Positions 35,496 through 46,037 are shown, counted from the stretch's first letter. The stretch is 64,000 nt of DNA from Oxalobacteraceae sp. CFBP 8761 (GCA_014841595.1 JACYUE010000001.1:2716996-2780995), one strand, 5' to 3'. Made by a program: numbers and translations. The notes: generated from the letters alone by a model not told the origin.

Positions 35496-35533
35496 AAACA
35501 ACAACGGCGGCCACTGGCCGCCGTTGTTGTTTG
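35496..35533. terminator. Bidirectional terminator between kinase and ndh genes
   Basis: An almost perfect palindrome (AACAACAACGGCGGCCA, CT, GGCCGCCGTTGTTGTTT) lies between two convergent genes and can serve both strands. Confidence 0.75.
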
Positions 35534-35552
35534 TCGCCTGATGACGATCCCG

Positions 35553-36854
35553 TCAGTGCAGCTTGACCAGCGGCGTGCTGCGCCGGATCAGGAAGCGCGC
35601 CACTGCCAGCAAGCCCGTGCGGGTAATGCCCATCACGGCGCGGTGGTGCATCAGGTGCAGGCTGGCGTACATCAGGCGCGCGATGCCGCCCTGCACGAAC
35701 CAGCTCGCGCCGCGAAGCGAACCCATCAGGCTACCGACACTGGTGTTCTGACCAACCGACACGAGCGAACCGTAGTCGCGGTATTCGTAGGGCTCGGTCA
35801 AGGCCGGCTGGCCCTTGTCCATGCGCAGGAAGGTCGTGACGAGATAATCGGCCTGCTGGTGCGCTGCCTGCGCGCGTGGCGGCACCGGCAAGCCGTTGCC
35901 GTCGATGCAGACCGCGCAGTCGCCCAGCGACCAGATGGCTTGCGTACCCTTGACGCGCAGATGCGAATCGACATCCAGACCGCCGCCGCGTGCAGTCTGC
36001 AGGCCCAGCTTGCCGAGCATCTCTGGAGCGCGGATACCCGCCGCCCACACGCACAGGTCGGCCGGGTACACGTTGCCATTGGCGTCGAGCACCTTGTCGC
36101 TCTCGATCGCCGTGACGCGGCAATCGCTGACGACGCGGATGCCGCGCTTGTTCAGCAGGCCCAGCGCCGCATTCGACACGCGCTCGGGAAGCGGCGCCAG
36201 GATGCGCGGCGCGCCTTCGAGAATGGTGATGCGCACGTCGCGCTTGACGTCCATCCGTGCAAAACCGTAGCGCGCATACGCGCCCGACGCTTCGCGCAGT
36301 TCGGCGGCCAGCTCGACGCCGGTGGCGCCGCCACCGATGATGACGACGTCCAGGCCCGTTTCACGACCCTCTTCGCGCTGCTGCTCGACCGCCAGCATCA
36401 GGCGCAGCATGCGCAGGCGGAAGCGTTCGGCGTCTTCGGTGGCATTCAGCGAAATCGAGTGTTCCTGCGCGCCCGGCACACCGAAGTAGTTCGAGGTGCT
36501 GCCGATCGCGATCACGAGCGACGTGTACGCCAGGCGACGCGCCGGCAGCACTTCGTCGTGTTCGGTGGCCGAATACACGGCCCCGATCTCGATCGCCTGG
36601 CCGGCCTCGTCCAGCCCGGTCATTGGACCGAGCACGAAATTGAATCCATTGTCGTGCGCGAGCATCGCGTACGACAGACCTTCCTGGTGGATGTCCAGGG
36701 TGCCCGCCGCGACTTCATGCAGCGACGGTTTCCAGATGTGGTACAGGCGGCTGTCGACCAGCGTCACCTTTGTCGGGCCGAGTTTACGGCCCAGTTTGCA
36801 TGCCAGCTCCAGACCGCCAGCGCCGCCACCCACGATCACGATATCGCTACGCAA
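35553..36854 (-). CDS. ndh: Type II NADH dehydrogenase / NAD(P)-FAD oxidoreductase
   Basis: The 433-residue flavoprotein opens with the FAD motif IVIVGGGAGGLELACKLG, has a second nucleotide motif VVIIGGGATGVELAAELRE around residue 175, and ends with AIWSLGDCAV and a membrane-associating C-terminal region. It matches non-proton-pumping NADH:quinone dehydrogenases at the inner membrane face. The start is a TTG at 36854 with a strong GAAGGAGG site, the codon best supported by spacing. It is monocistronic as far as can be seen. Confidence 0.88.
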   Translation of the reverse strand: MRSDIVIVGGGAGGLELACKLGRKLGPTKVTLVDSRLYHIWKPSLHEVAAGTLDIHQEGLSYAMLAHDNGFNFVLGPMTGLDEAGQAIEIGAVYSATEHDEVLPARRLAYTSLVIAIGSTSNYFGVPGAQEHSISLNATEDAERFRLRMLRLMLAVEQQREEGRETGLDVVIIGGGATGVELAAELREASGAYARYGFARMDVKRDVRITILEGAPRILAPLPERVSNAALGLLNKRGIRVVSDCRVTAIESDKVLDANGNVYPADLCVWAAGIRAPEMLGKLGLQTARGGGLDVDSHLRVKGTQAIWSLGDCAVCIDGNGLPVPPRAQAAHQQADYLVTTFLRMDKGQPALTEPYEYRDYGSLVSVGQNTSVGSLMGSLRGASWFVQGGIARLMYASLHLMHHRAVMGITRTGLLAVARFLIRRSTPLVKLH

Positions 36855-36949
36855 GCTTGCCTCCTTCTTGATGCCCCAACCGGCAACAACGCCGGCCTGA
36901 TGGCCATCTGAGATTTTACTACGGCAACGTCGCGCGCGCTGACCTGTCC

Positions 36950-37720
36950 CTACATGTGACGAAAGAGCGCCATGAACGGCTGACTGACTGTCAGCGTCTC
37001 GGGCCGGTTGCGCAGGCGGATGACGCCCTTGCCGCTGTCGTCGCGCGTGACGCCCGCCACGGCCCGCAGATTGACGATCGTCGAGCGGTGCACCTGCCGG
37101 AACATGGCCGGGTCGAGCACTTCGAGCAGGTCACGGATGGGCTTGCGCAGCAGCGATTCGCCCTCGGCCGTCATGACCACCGTGTATTTGGAATCTGACT
37201 GGAAATACGCCACGTCGTCGACCAGGATCAGGCGCGTCTCGACGCCGCGGCTGGCCGTCAGCCAGACCAGCGGCTGGGCGCGCGGTGCCGGCGGCGCAAC
37301 GCTCTGCAAGCGCGCCAGCAGCGCCGCCAGCTGTGTCGTATCCGCCACACCGCGCGCCAACCGATCGCGCAGCCGGGCCACGGTCGCGGCCAGGCGTTCG
37401 CGCCCGACCGGCTTGAGCAGGTAATCGACGGCACCCCGATCAAAGGCGTCGAGCGCGTACTGATCATACGCAGTCACGAACACGATCTCGGTGCGCAACC
37501 CCGCCGCCAGCACGCTCGAGGCTACCTCGAGACCCGACAGCCCCGGCATGCGGATGTCGAGGAACGCAACCTCGGGCCGGTAGCTGGCAATGGCGTCGAG
37601 CGCGCTGCCGCCATCGTCGCAGGCGGCGACGATCTCGAGGTCCGGCCATACCTCGCTCAGCAGCTTGACCAGCTCTTCCTGCAGCAGCAGTTCATCTTCG
37701 GCAATCACGCAACGGGTCAT
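36950..37720 (-). CDS. LytTR-family response regulator
   Basis: The 256-residue regulator has a receiver (about 1-120) with the phospho-acceptor Asp in VAFLDIRMPGLSG and a C-terminal LytTR DNA-binding domain (about 150-255) with RQVHRSTIVNLRAV, typical of AlgR/LytR proteins. The start overlaps the stop of the upstream kinase gene by four bases (ATGA), a tight two-component pair. Targets are unknown. Confidence 0.93.
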   Translation of the reverse strand: MTRCVIAEDELLLQEELVKLLSEVWPDLEIVAACDDGGSALDAIASYRPEVAFLDIRMPGLSGLEVASSVLAAGLRTEIVFVTAYDQYALDAFDRGAVDYLLKPVGRERLAATVARLRDRLARGVADTTQLAALLARLQSVAPPAPRAQPLVWLTASRGVETRLILVDDVAYFQSDSKYTVVMTAEGESLLRKPIRDLLEVLDPAMFRQVHRSTIVNLRAVAGVTRDDSGKGVIRLRNRPETLTVSQPFMALFRHM

Positions 37721-38991
37721 GGTTGTACTCCAGACCGCACCCCTGCGCCCTGCAGCGCCAGCGGCACCGTGATGGTAGCGGCGACGCCGCTCGGGAAATT
37801 GGCCACGATGGCAAAGCTCGCCATGCTGCCGTAGCCGAGCCGCAGGCGCTCGCGCACATTGCGCAGGCCGATGCCGGTGCCGGCCGTCTCGAGCGAGAAG
37901 CCGCGGCCGTCGTCGGCCACCGTGACGGCCGCGGCATTGTCGATAGCGCGCGCCAGAATCCAGACGGTGCCGCCGCCCGGCTTGGGTTCGAGCCCGTGCT
38001 TGATGGCGTTCTCGACCAGCGTCTGCAGCATCATCGGCGGAAACACGAGCCGGCGCAGTTCGTCCGGCACGTCGACCTGCAGCGCCAGACGCGGCCCCAT
38101 GCGGATGGCCAGGATGTCGAGGTAGGCACGCGCCCGTTCCAGCTCTTCGCCCAGCGTCGACGGCGCATCCTCAGTACGCGGCAGCGAGTGGCGCAGGTAC
38201 TGGATCAGGTTACCCAGCATGGCGTCGGCGCGCGCCGGATCGGTGCGCGTGAGCACCTGGGCGCTGGCCAGCGTGTTGTATAAAAAATGCGGCTCGACCT
38301 GGGCGTGCAGCAGGTTCAGGCGCGCTACCGTCAATTCCTTCTCGGTCGCGCTCTCGCGCACGGCCTGTGTTTCGAGGCGGCGCCGCTCGGCGATGCGGCG
38401 CGTGATGGCGCGCACGATGGCGTCGGCGTTTTCCAGGTTGCTGCCCTGGTCGACCAGGAACCAGTCGATCCAGGCCGGGTCTTCCGGTTCGCAGATCAAG
38501 GTCACGCTGCCGGCCGCGTCGCCATTCGGTGTGATCGTCGCGCGGATCTGGTTGCGCCAGGTCGACAGGCGGGCCAGCGCCGCGCCGGCCGATGCATTGC
38601 CACCATACAGATCGGTGCGCTCGACCTTGGCGCGCACCTGCAGACTGTCGCGGGCGCTGTCGACGGCGGTCACGCCCGGCAGTTCGCGGATGGCGGCGTC
38701 GATCATGTCGAATGCTTCACCGGCCTCGAACGGGATCTCGATCTGGCGCCGCTGGCGGTTTGCCAGCGTGGCCGCATTCACGGTGCCGGCCAGCAGCCGC
38801 ACGCGGCGGGTGTGCGAGAACGCGATCAGCAGCACCCAGCCGACCAGCGCAAACCCGAGCAGCGCCACATACCCCTCGATATTCAGATCGATATCGTGCA
38901 GAACGGTGTCGCTGATGAAGATACACAGCGCCAGGTACACCGCGCTCCAGGCAAGGACCAGGCGACCGTGGTGGAAAAAACTCGACATCAT
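37717..38991 (-). CDS. LytS-type sensor histidine kinase (His_kinase family)
   Basis: This 424-residue membrane kinase has two transmembrane segments near the N-terminus (about 12-32 and 41-60). A roughly 140-residue cytoplasmic sensor region follows, then the His_kinase core with VEPHFLYNTLASAQ carrying the phosphorylated His, PPMMLQTLVENAIKHG, and DDGRGFS. It is translationally coupled to the LytTR regulator downstream. The input signal is not evident. Confidence 0.92.
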   Translation of the reverse strand: MMSSFFHHGRLVLAWSAVYLALCIFISDTVLHDIDLNIEGYVALLGFALVGWVLLIAFSHTRRVRLLAGTVNAATLANRQRRQIEIPFEAGEAFDMIDAAIRELPGVTAVDSARDSLQVRAKVERTDLYGGNASAGAALARLSTWRNQIRATITPNGDAAGSVTLICEPEDPAWIDWFLVDQGSNLENADAIVRAITRRIAERRRLETQAVRESATEKELTVARLNLLHAQVEPHFLYNTLASAQVLTRTDPARADAMLGNLIQYLRHSLPRTEDAPSTLGEELERARAYLDILAIRMGPRLALQVDVPDELRRLVFPPMMLQTLVENAIKHGLEPKPGGGTVWILARAIDNAAAVTVADDGRGFSLETAGTGIGLRNVRERLRLGYGSMASFAIVANFPSGVAATITVPLALQGAGVRSGVQP

Positions 38992-39221
38992 GATGGGCTT
39001 TCAAGCGTTGAAGAATGGCGCCAGCATAGGCACGCCATGGTTCGCAAGACAGCATTATGCGACGAAGCCACGGCTGGGCCGACGAAACCGGCCTTGGCGG
39101 CATTCCCCGTCGGGTGCGGACCAGTGTTGCCAACGCGCCGCATTACAAATTTGCTGAGTATGCCGACGGGCCCTGGCCGTACAATCGCGCCTTTCCGCTT
39201 TTTGATAGAGAGGTCGTCGAG

Positions 39222-39911
39222 ATGTCCATCCCACGTAACGTCATTGCCATTGCCGCAACCATTGCCGCCACTGTCGCCGCCGCATCCGCCCACGCCGAGA
39301 TCGGCGTGGGCGTCACCGCCACCCTGGGCACGACCGGCGCGGGCGTCCATCTGGTCGTGCCGATGGAACGCACGCTCAATGGCCGTTTCGGCATCAATTA
39401 CTACAAGCACGACTTCGACAAGCGTTCGGGCAGCATCGATTATGACGGCGACGCCAAGCTGCAAACGTTCGACGCCCTGTTCGACTGGTATGCATTCGCC
39501 GACACGCCGTTGCGCCTCACCGCCGGCGTGGTCTACAACGGCAATGAAGTGACGGCCAAGGCGCGGCCGAACAGCAACGGGCGCTACCTCATCAATGGTC
39601 AGAGCTACAGTGCGGCAGACGTCGGCACGCTCGATGGCAACGTCGACTTCCGCAAGGCGGCGCCCTACTTCGGCATCGGCTGGGGCAATGCCCTCACGCC
39701 GAACAAGCGCTGGAACGTCAGCGCCGATCTCGGCGCCTTCTACCAGGGCAAGGGCCAGGTCGACCTGATCAGCCGCGGCTGCCGCACGTCGCAGGCCGTG
39801 TGCGCCGTGCTGGTCCGTGACGTCGCCGTCGAAGAAGCGCGCCTGACGAACGAACTGGCCGACCACAAGTTCTTCCCCGTGCTGCGCGCCAGCGTGTCAT
39901 ACAGCTTCTGA
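39222..39911 (+). CDS. Predicted outer-membrane beta-barrel protein
   Basis: A signal peptide (MSIPRNVIAIAATIAATVAAASAHA) precedes alternating amphipathic strands and a terminal Phe (ASVSYSF), the usual mark of a small barrel. Motifs such as FGINYYKHDFDKRSGSIDYDGDAKLQTFDALFDWYAF and the YFGIGWGNA segment are shared with uncharacterised OmpW-sized proteins of this group. The start is supported by GAGAGG. The protein has 229 residues. Function is unknown; the gene stands alone between divergent units. Confidence 0.78.
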   Translation: MSIPRNVIAIAATIAATVAAASAHAEIGVGVTATLGTTGAGVHLVVPMERTLNGRFGINYYKHDFDKRSGSIDYDGDAKLQTFDALFDWYAFADTPLRLTAGVVYNGNEVTAKARPNSNGRYLINGQSYSAADVGTLDGNVDFRKAAPYFGIGWGNALTPNKRWNVSADLGAFYQGKGQVDLISRGCRTSQAVCAVLVRDVAVEEARLTNELADHKFFPVLRASVSYSF

Positions 39912-40105
39912 CGCTCTCGCGACAGCCTTCCCGACCCAGGGCGCTTGCCATCAACTATTCCTTTCCAATGTGATCACGAACTCGTACACTGGCCTGTATT
40001 GACAGCTCATCCGTAACCAGCAACATCAGACGTCGTTATCCAGAATTCTTGCAGAACATGGTGCGCAGTATGTGTGCTGCGCTCTTTTTGGAGAGGTTGC
40101 GCGAT

Positions 40106-40870
40106 ATGGCTGACGAAGCGAACGACGAGCATACGTGGCTGGTGTCGGTCCTGATTCCGGCAAAGGATGAGGCCGGCAATATCGGCTATCTGGTGGACGA
40201 AATCCACCACGCCCTGGCCGGGCATCTGACGCACGAGGTCGTGCTGGTGGACGATGGCAGCAGCGACGACACGGGCGCCGTATTCCTGCAGCATTGCCTG
40301 CGATGGGGCATGCCGGCGCGGCTGATCCGCCACGCAACCAGTGCCGGCCAGAGCACGGCCCTGTGGACCGCCGCACGGCACGCCACCGGGCGTTTTCTCG
40401 TCACCATCGACGGTGACTGCCAGAACGACCCGGCCGATATTCCGGCGCTGGTGGCACAGGGACTCACCCTGAGCGAAACCCACCGGCATTTTTGCATTGC
40501 CGGCTATCGCACCGACCGGCGCGACACGCGCTGGAAAAAAATCCAGTCGCGCATTGCCAACGCCGTACGCCGCCGCATCCTGGACGACGGGGTGCCCGAT
40601 ACCGGCTGCGGCCTGAAGCTCGTGCCGCGCGCCACCTGGCTGTGTCTGCCTTATTTCGACCACATGCACCGGTTCGTGCCGGCGCTGGTCAAGCGCCTGG
40701 GCGGCGTGATCGCCATCGTGCCGGTGCGCCATCGCCACCGCACGGCCGGCGTGTCGAAATACACGGCCTGGAACCGGCTGTGGGTGGGCATCGTCGACAT
40801 GTGGGGCGTCAGCTGGCTGATCCACCGCAGCAAGCTGCCGCTGATCGACCGCATGGAAGTGCGGCATTGA
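40106..40870 (+). CDS. Family 2 glycosyltransferase (polyprenyl-phosphate sugar transferase-like)
   Basis: A 254-residue GT-A enzyme without membrane helices. Motifs are IPAKDEAGNIGYLVDEI at the start, VLVDDGSSDDT, the TIDGDCQNDPADIP metal-binding DXD region and a C-terminal RHRHRTAGVSKY. This resembles dolichol-phosphate-mannose-synthase and ArnC-like transferases, which load a sugar on a polyprenyl phosphate. I chose the ATG at 40106 because GGAGAGG lies nine bases before it. It is the first gene of a three-gene operon with a VTT membrane protein and a GT39 enzyme. Confidence 0.87.
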   Translation: MADEANDEHTWLVSVLIPAKDEAGNIGYLVDEIHHALAGHLTHEVVLVDDGSSDDTGAVFLQHCLRWGMPARLIRHATSAGQSTALWTAARHATGRFLVTIDGDCQNDPADIPALVAQGLTLSETHRHFCIAGYRTDRRDTRWKKIQSRIANAVRRRILDDGVPDTGCGLKLVPRATWLCLPYFDHMHRFVPALVKRLGGVIAIVPVRHRHRTAGVSKYTAWNRLWVGIVDMWGVSWLIHRSKLPLIDRMEVRH

Positions 40871-41571
40871 AACCCGCACTGGCCCTGCTGGTCAAACCGC
40901 TGCTGCTGACGGGCGTACTGACGCTCGGCTTCGTGTCGCTGCATTTCCAGTGGTGGGGGTCATTTACCGAACTGGATCTGCTCAACCGCCTGTTCGAGCG
41001 GCACTGGGCCGTCGCCTGGCCCGTGCTCGCGGTTACCGGCATCGTCTACACGGCGCTTGGCGGTCCGCGCCAGGTGCTCGCCTTCGCCTGCGGCTGCGTC
41101 ATCGGTGGCGTGCCGGGCGCGTTGCTGAGCACTCTTTTGACCGGCTTCGGCGCCCTGCTGGCAATTTGCTGCGTGCGCCACATCGGCACTGCCTGGGCCA
41201 GTACCCGCTACGGCGACTGGGTCGCCATCATCCGCCAACTGCTGGCCCGCGACACCTGGCTGTGGATCTGCACGCTGCGGCTGATGCCGGTCGGCAGCAA
41301 CCTGGCGACCAATATCGCCGTGGGACTGGCCCGGCTGAGCATGCCGGCGGTGTTCTGGGGCAGTCTGCTGGGCTACCTGCCGCAAATGCTGCTGTTCAGC
41401 TTTGCGGGCGCAGGCCTGGCCTTGCACGACGAACAGCAGCTTTGGCTCGGTCTGCTGACGCTGGCGCTGTCCACGGCGCTCGCGCTGTACCTCTACCATC
41501 ATGGCTTCAAGCAGCGTTTGCAGCACATCCGGGGACAAATGCATGCCACGCCCGCACACCGGCAACCTTGA
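40867..41571 (+). CDS. TVP38/TMEM64-type (VTT domain) membrane protein
   Basis: The 234-residue protein has about six hydrophobic segments and the VTT-domain pattern: ALGGPRQVLAFACGCVIGGVPGALL, then CTLRLMPVGSNLATNIAVGLARLSMPAVFWGSLLGYLPQ. VTT/DedA-like proteins include polyprenyl-phosphate and lipid transporters or scramblases. The TTG at 40867 overlaps the GT2 stop (TTGA), so translation is coupled. The position between a GT2 and a GT39 gene suggests it moves the lipid-linked sugar across the membrane; that role is inference. Confidence 0.82.
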   Translation: MKPALALLVKPLLLTGVLTLGFVSLHFQWWGSFTELDLLNRLFERHWAVAWPVLAVTGIVYTALGGPRQVLAFACGCVIGGVPGALLSTLLTGFGALLAICCVRHIGTAWASTRYGDWVAIIRQLLARDTWLWICTLRLMPVGSNLATNIAVGLARLSMPAVFWGSLLGYLPQMLLFSFAGAGLALHDEQQLWLGLLTLALSTALALYLYHHGFKQRLQHIRGQMHATPAHRQP

Positions 41572-43270
41572 TCAGGCGCCAAGCTGGTGGCCGTGGCTCG
41601 TCGGACTGACGCTCATTGCGCTGTTCGCGGGCATCGGGCTGCGGGCGCCCTGGCCAGCCGATGAGCCCCGCTTTGCCCAGGTCGCACGCGAAATGGTGGA
41701 ATCGGGCCAGTGGCTGTTTCCCACGCGGGGCGGCGAATTCTATCCGGACAAGCCGCCTGTCTTCATGTGGCTGATCGCCCTGTTCTATCAGCTGACCGGA
41801 CAGCTGAAAATCGCCTTTCTGCTGCCCAGTGCGCTGGCGGGGCTGGGGACGCTGTGGCTGGTGTTCGACCTGGGGCGCCGCTTGTGGGGCGACCACGTCG
41901 CGCGCTCGGCCGTGCTGATCCTCGTGTTCACGCCGCAGTTCCTGTTGCAAGCCAAGGGTGCGCAGATCGATGCGGTGCTGTGCTTCTGGATCATGCTCGG
42001 CTGCTATGGGCTGGTTCGCCACTTTCTGACCGGGCCCGCCTGGGGCTGGTATGCCGCCAGCTGGGTGGCGATGGCACTGGGCGTCATGACCAAGGGTGTT
42101 GGATTTCTCCCGGCACTGATGCTGATCCCGCTGGCCATCTGGCGCCGCCGCTTTGATGAATCCGGGCACCAGGCCTGGCGCCTGCGCGCGTGGTGGGGCC
42201 CCGTCCTGATGCTGGCCACGCTCGCGCTGTGGCTGGCGCCGATGTGGCTCACGGTCGAGCGCGTGCACAGCCCCGAACTGCTGGCCTACCGCGACAACAT
42301 CCTGTTCAGGCAGACCGCCGAGCGCTACGCCAATGCGTGGCACCACATCCAGCCGTGGCACTACTACCTGACGACTGCCTTGCCGACGATGTGGTTTCCG
42401 CTGGTCGTGCTGTTCGTACTGCGGCTACGCGGCATCATCGACCTGTGGTCGCATGATGCAGCGCTGCGCGTCCTGCTGAGCTGGGTTGCACTCGTGCTGC
42501 TGTTCTTTTCGCTCAGTCCCGGCAAGCGCGAGGTCTACATCCTGCCCGCGCTGCCGATGTGCGCGCTGGCGCTCGCCTGCGTCTGGGAACAGACGCCGGC
42601 CGCGGGCCGCCGCGCCGCTGCGGTGCTGTTGCGCGCAGTGGTCGTGCTGATGGGCGTGCTGCTGATAGCGCTGGCGGGCGTCGCCTGGCTGGCGCCCCAC
42701 CGGCTGCCAGCCCGGGCCGACGACTACGCCGGGGCCGTCGCAGCACTGGCGCCCGGTGTGCTGCTGCTGGGGCTGGCGTTGACCGGCATCCCCCTGCTGC
42801 TACGCAAGCGCGCCCTGTTCGAGCAACTTGCGCTGGCCAGCCTGCTGACCTGGCTGAGCATCGCCTTCTGGCTGTGGCCAACCCTCGACCCGCATCGCAC
42901 GCCGCGCGCCGTTCTGCAGGAACTCGAGCGCCAGATCGGGCCTGGGATGCAAGTCGGCATGCTCGAATTCAAGGAGCAGTTCCTGCTGTTTACAGACCGG
43001 CCCATGGTGCATTTCAGTTATCTGGCGCCGCTGGCGCAGCAAGAGTCGAGCGCATGGCACTGGATGCGCGCCGATCCTGCGCGCGTGCTGCTGGTGCCCG
43101 ATCATCTGGTGCTGCGCTGCTTCGATCTGTCGCGGCATCGGGTGCTTGGCCAGGCCCATCGGCGCGACTGGGTCATGCTCGATGCCACGGCGCTGCGTGA
43201 ACACTGCGACGGGCCTGTCGGCCACGCAACGTATCGCTATATTCCCGTCAGGAAGGACATCCTGTCGTAG
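41543..43270 (+). CDS. ArnT-like family 39 glycosyltransferase
   Basis: This 575-residue polytopic protein has the GT39/ArnT layout. The acidic APWPADEPRFAQVAREM (catalytic Asp-Glu region) follows the first helix, then FYPDKPPVFMWLIALFYQLTG and about eleven further membrane segments, with a C-terminal periplasmic part ending near 575. ArnT moves a sugar from undecaprenyl phosphate to lipid A in the periplasm. The ATG at 41543 follows GGGGACA and overlaps the VTT gene by 29 bases. No aminoarabinose biosynthesis genes are nearby, so the sugar may be different. Confidence 0.87.
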   Translation: MPRPHTGNLDQAPSWWPWLVGLTLIALFAGIGLRAPWPADEPRFAQVAREMVESGQWLFPTRGGEFYPDKPPVFMWLIALFYQLTGQLKIAFLLPSALAGLGTLWLVFDLGRRLWGDHVARSAVLILVFTPQFLLQAKGAQIDAVLCFWIMLGCYGLVRHFLTGPAWGWYAASWVAMALGVMTKGVGFLPALMLIPLAIWRRRFDESGHQAWRLRAWWGPVLMLATLALWLAPMWLTVERVHSPELLAYRDNILFRQTAERYANAWHHIQPWHYYLTTALPTMWFPLVVLFVLRLRGIIDLWSHDAALRVLLSWVALVLLFFSLSPGKREVYILPALPMCALALACVWEQTPAAGRRAAAVLLRAVVVLMGVLLIALAGVAWLAPHRLPARADDYAGAVAALAPGVLLLGLALTGIPLLLRKRALFEQLALASLLTWLSIAFWLWPTLDPHRTPRAVLQELERQIGPGMQVGMLEFKEQFLLFTDRPMVHFSYLAPLAQQESSAWHWMRADPARVLLVPDHLVLRCFDLSRHRVLGQAHRRDWVMLDATALREHCDGPVGHATYRYIPVRKDILS

Positions 43271-43349
43271 GGGCCAGCGCACAACCGGAACTGCGCCAGC
43301 GCGCGCCGGTACGGCGTATGATGGGGGTCTGCTACCCGGAGGATTCATC

Positions 43350-43487
43350 ATGCAACTACGCACTTATTCCGCCGCAGTACTGACCATCGCCTGCCTGATG
43401 CTGGGCGGCTGCCGCGAACACAATGCGCCGGCCCAGCCCATCGCCCCGGTCGCGCAAGGCGCCCCGCACACGCCAGCGTCGTCCTGA
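43350..43487 (+). CDS. Very small lipoprotein
   Basis: A 45-residue product with a lipoprotein signal peptide: positively charged start, hydrophobic core, and lipobox LGGC at about residues 18-21. It has a short mature part rich in Pro and Ala. A strong GGAGGATT site precedes the ATG, which favours a real gene. No function is apparent. It lies 80 bases after the GT39 gene. Confidence 0.72.
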   Translation: MQLRTYSAAVLTIACLMLGGCREHNAPAQPIAPVAQGAPHTPASS

Positions 43488-43599
43488 TCCTGCACGAATG
43501 AGCTTGGCACGCCGCTCTGGCGGCGTGCCAATGATCGCCATGCCAGCGCCGGCAGGTTACACTGCGGCCTGTCCATTTTTGTCGCAAGGTGTCCTGCCC

Positions 43600-44844
<1,245 letters not shown>

Positions 44845-44949
44845 GAGCGCCTGACAACGCCGCTCGACATACCGCCAACAAACGAGCGAGCAGGCAAGCG
44901 AGAGAAACGCCTGATGGATGTCTGCCCGTCGCTCATGTCGTCTGCGCAG

Positions 44950-45463
44950 TCAGCGAGCGCAGTGTAGCAAACCCAAGGTGCGCTCGACGACCCGCTGCCA
45001 TCGGCCGATCCGTTCGCGCGACTCTAGGCCATGCCGCGCGATTCGATCTGGTAATGCCCCGATGGTCCAACCAAGCCGGATGGGTTCTCGAAGCATACGC
45101 TTGATCGGCATGCAGCTCACTTGGGCGTCTTCGGGCACGGCCTGCTCATCCTTTCACTGCTGGGACGGACGCTACAGCGGGATAGGGAACGCGAGTCGTG
45201 TACTTGCCCGGCTGAGATCTGAGCGACTGGCAAAGGCCCATGCTCATCCACCAGCAGATGGTGTTTGCTTACGCGTTTGCCGCGATCGCCAGGCCGCAGC
45301 CGAGTTCGCGCGGCAGGTACTCCCATGGCATTCCGGTCTTGAGGACTAAACCGGATCCCAGCCAGGGCCGCGTGATCATCGATATGAAAGCGTCCGCCTT
45401 TCGGCGATCGGTGATGGGCCAGAAGATGATCTGCTATAAGCGACCACAGATCTCCAGGAAGTA
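44950..45463 (-). pseudogene. Decayed IS5-family (IS427-group-like) transposase
   Basis: Reading the minus strand in three frames recovers ordered pieces of an IS5-type transposase. First is a DLWSLIADHLL start with DDHAALAGI. After a frameshift near 45350 comes VLKTGMPWEYLPRELGCG, then after a deletion RGKRVSKHHLLVDEHG and ISAGQVHDS. Last is GLESRERIGRWQRVVERTLGLLHC at the C-terminal end. The middle catalytic part is missing and the frame is broken at least twice, so it is a dead remnant. It marks the left edge of the island. Confidence 0.75.
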
Positions 45464-45531
45464 GTGCTAGCGCTATGGCATTAGTCCGTACGAACGTGGC
45501 CGCTATGTTAGTGCCGGACTAACGCTGCGTC

Positions 45532-45557
45532 GGTCCGCTATCGACCCTAAGCGGACC
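45532..45557 (-). repeat. Island repeat R1 (short hairpin form)
   Basis: GGTCCGCT and AGCGGACC pair perfectly around a ten-base loop, seven bases beyond the stop of the amber-interrupted gene. Read on the minus strand it starts GGTCCGCTTAGGGTCG, as do the longer copies. Confidence 0.8.
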
Positions 45558-45563
45558 TTCCCT

Positions 45564-45968
45564 CTACCTGCTGTGCGCAACGTTACGCATGAGTTCTTCG
45601 GCGAAAGGCTGCTGGTGAGTTTCGAAATACGAAACCCAGAAAGACATGGAGGTATTTGTTGCTGCTAGGTTTGCTGCAAGACGGTAGACATCGCTCCCGT
45701 TGTCTGTCTCCTGCAAACTCTCAACACTGCCCACCCAGCCATTCCCATTGACGTCGACTGGCGGCCCTTTGCCAAGCATTTCCTCAGGTGACACAGGCTG
45801 GCTGTTTGAATGTCCACCAGCTTCGATGATGTGCACATCGACTGCCTAGTCTGCGCCCCAAGCCGACCACGAACCATCGCTATTCCGCTCATGGTATGCA
45901 GGTGGTAGGCTTACTGACCAACCGCCCCATAACTCAACTGTTCCGCCATTTTCAAGCAAGGTTGCCAT
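45564..45968 (-). pseudogene. Small unknown protein gene interrupted by an in-frame TAG
   Basis: From the ATG at 45968 (GGATAA upstream) one frame reads MATLLENGGTVELWGGWSV and on to GSWSAWGAD. It then meets TAG at 45848-45846 (codon 41) and continues without shift as AVDVHIIEAGGHSNSQ to a stop at 45566-45564, 134 codons in all. Amino-acid composition is coherent on both sides, so a single nonsense mutation (from CAG or TGG) or suppression is more likely than two genes. A GTG restart at 45836 would give the 90-residue C-terminal part. I recognise no family. Confidence 0.65.
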
Positions 45969-46018
45969 TTATCCGTGTCGAAGTAAGTGTGTTGGGTGGA
46001 GACTGGAAGCCACCGCTA

Positions 46019-46037
46019 AGCGTCCGCTCTTGGCCGG
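46019..46037 (-). repeat. Island repeat R2 (half copy)
   Basis: Contains AGCGTCCGCTCTTGGCCGG, the outer half of the island repeat, with the partner arm missing. It lies 66 bases after the stop of the HEPN-like gene. Confidence 0.6.

Noticed and set aside
44918..45349. 143-codon plus-strand frame in the island edge
   Set aside because: It is antisense to recognisable IS5-type transposase fragments and shows no motif or ribosome site.
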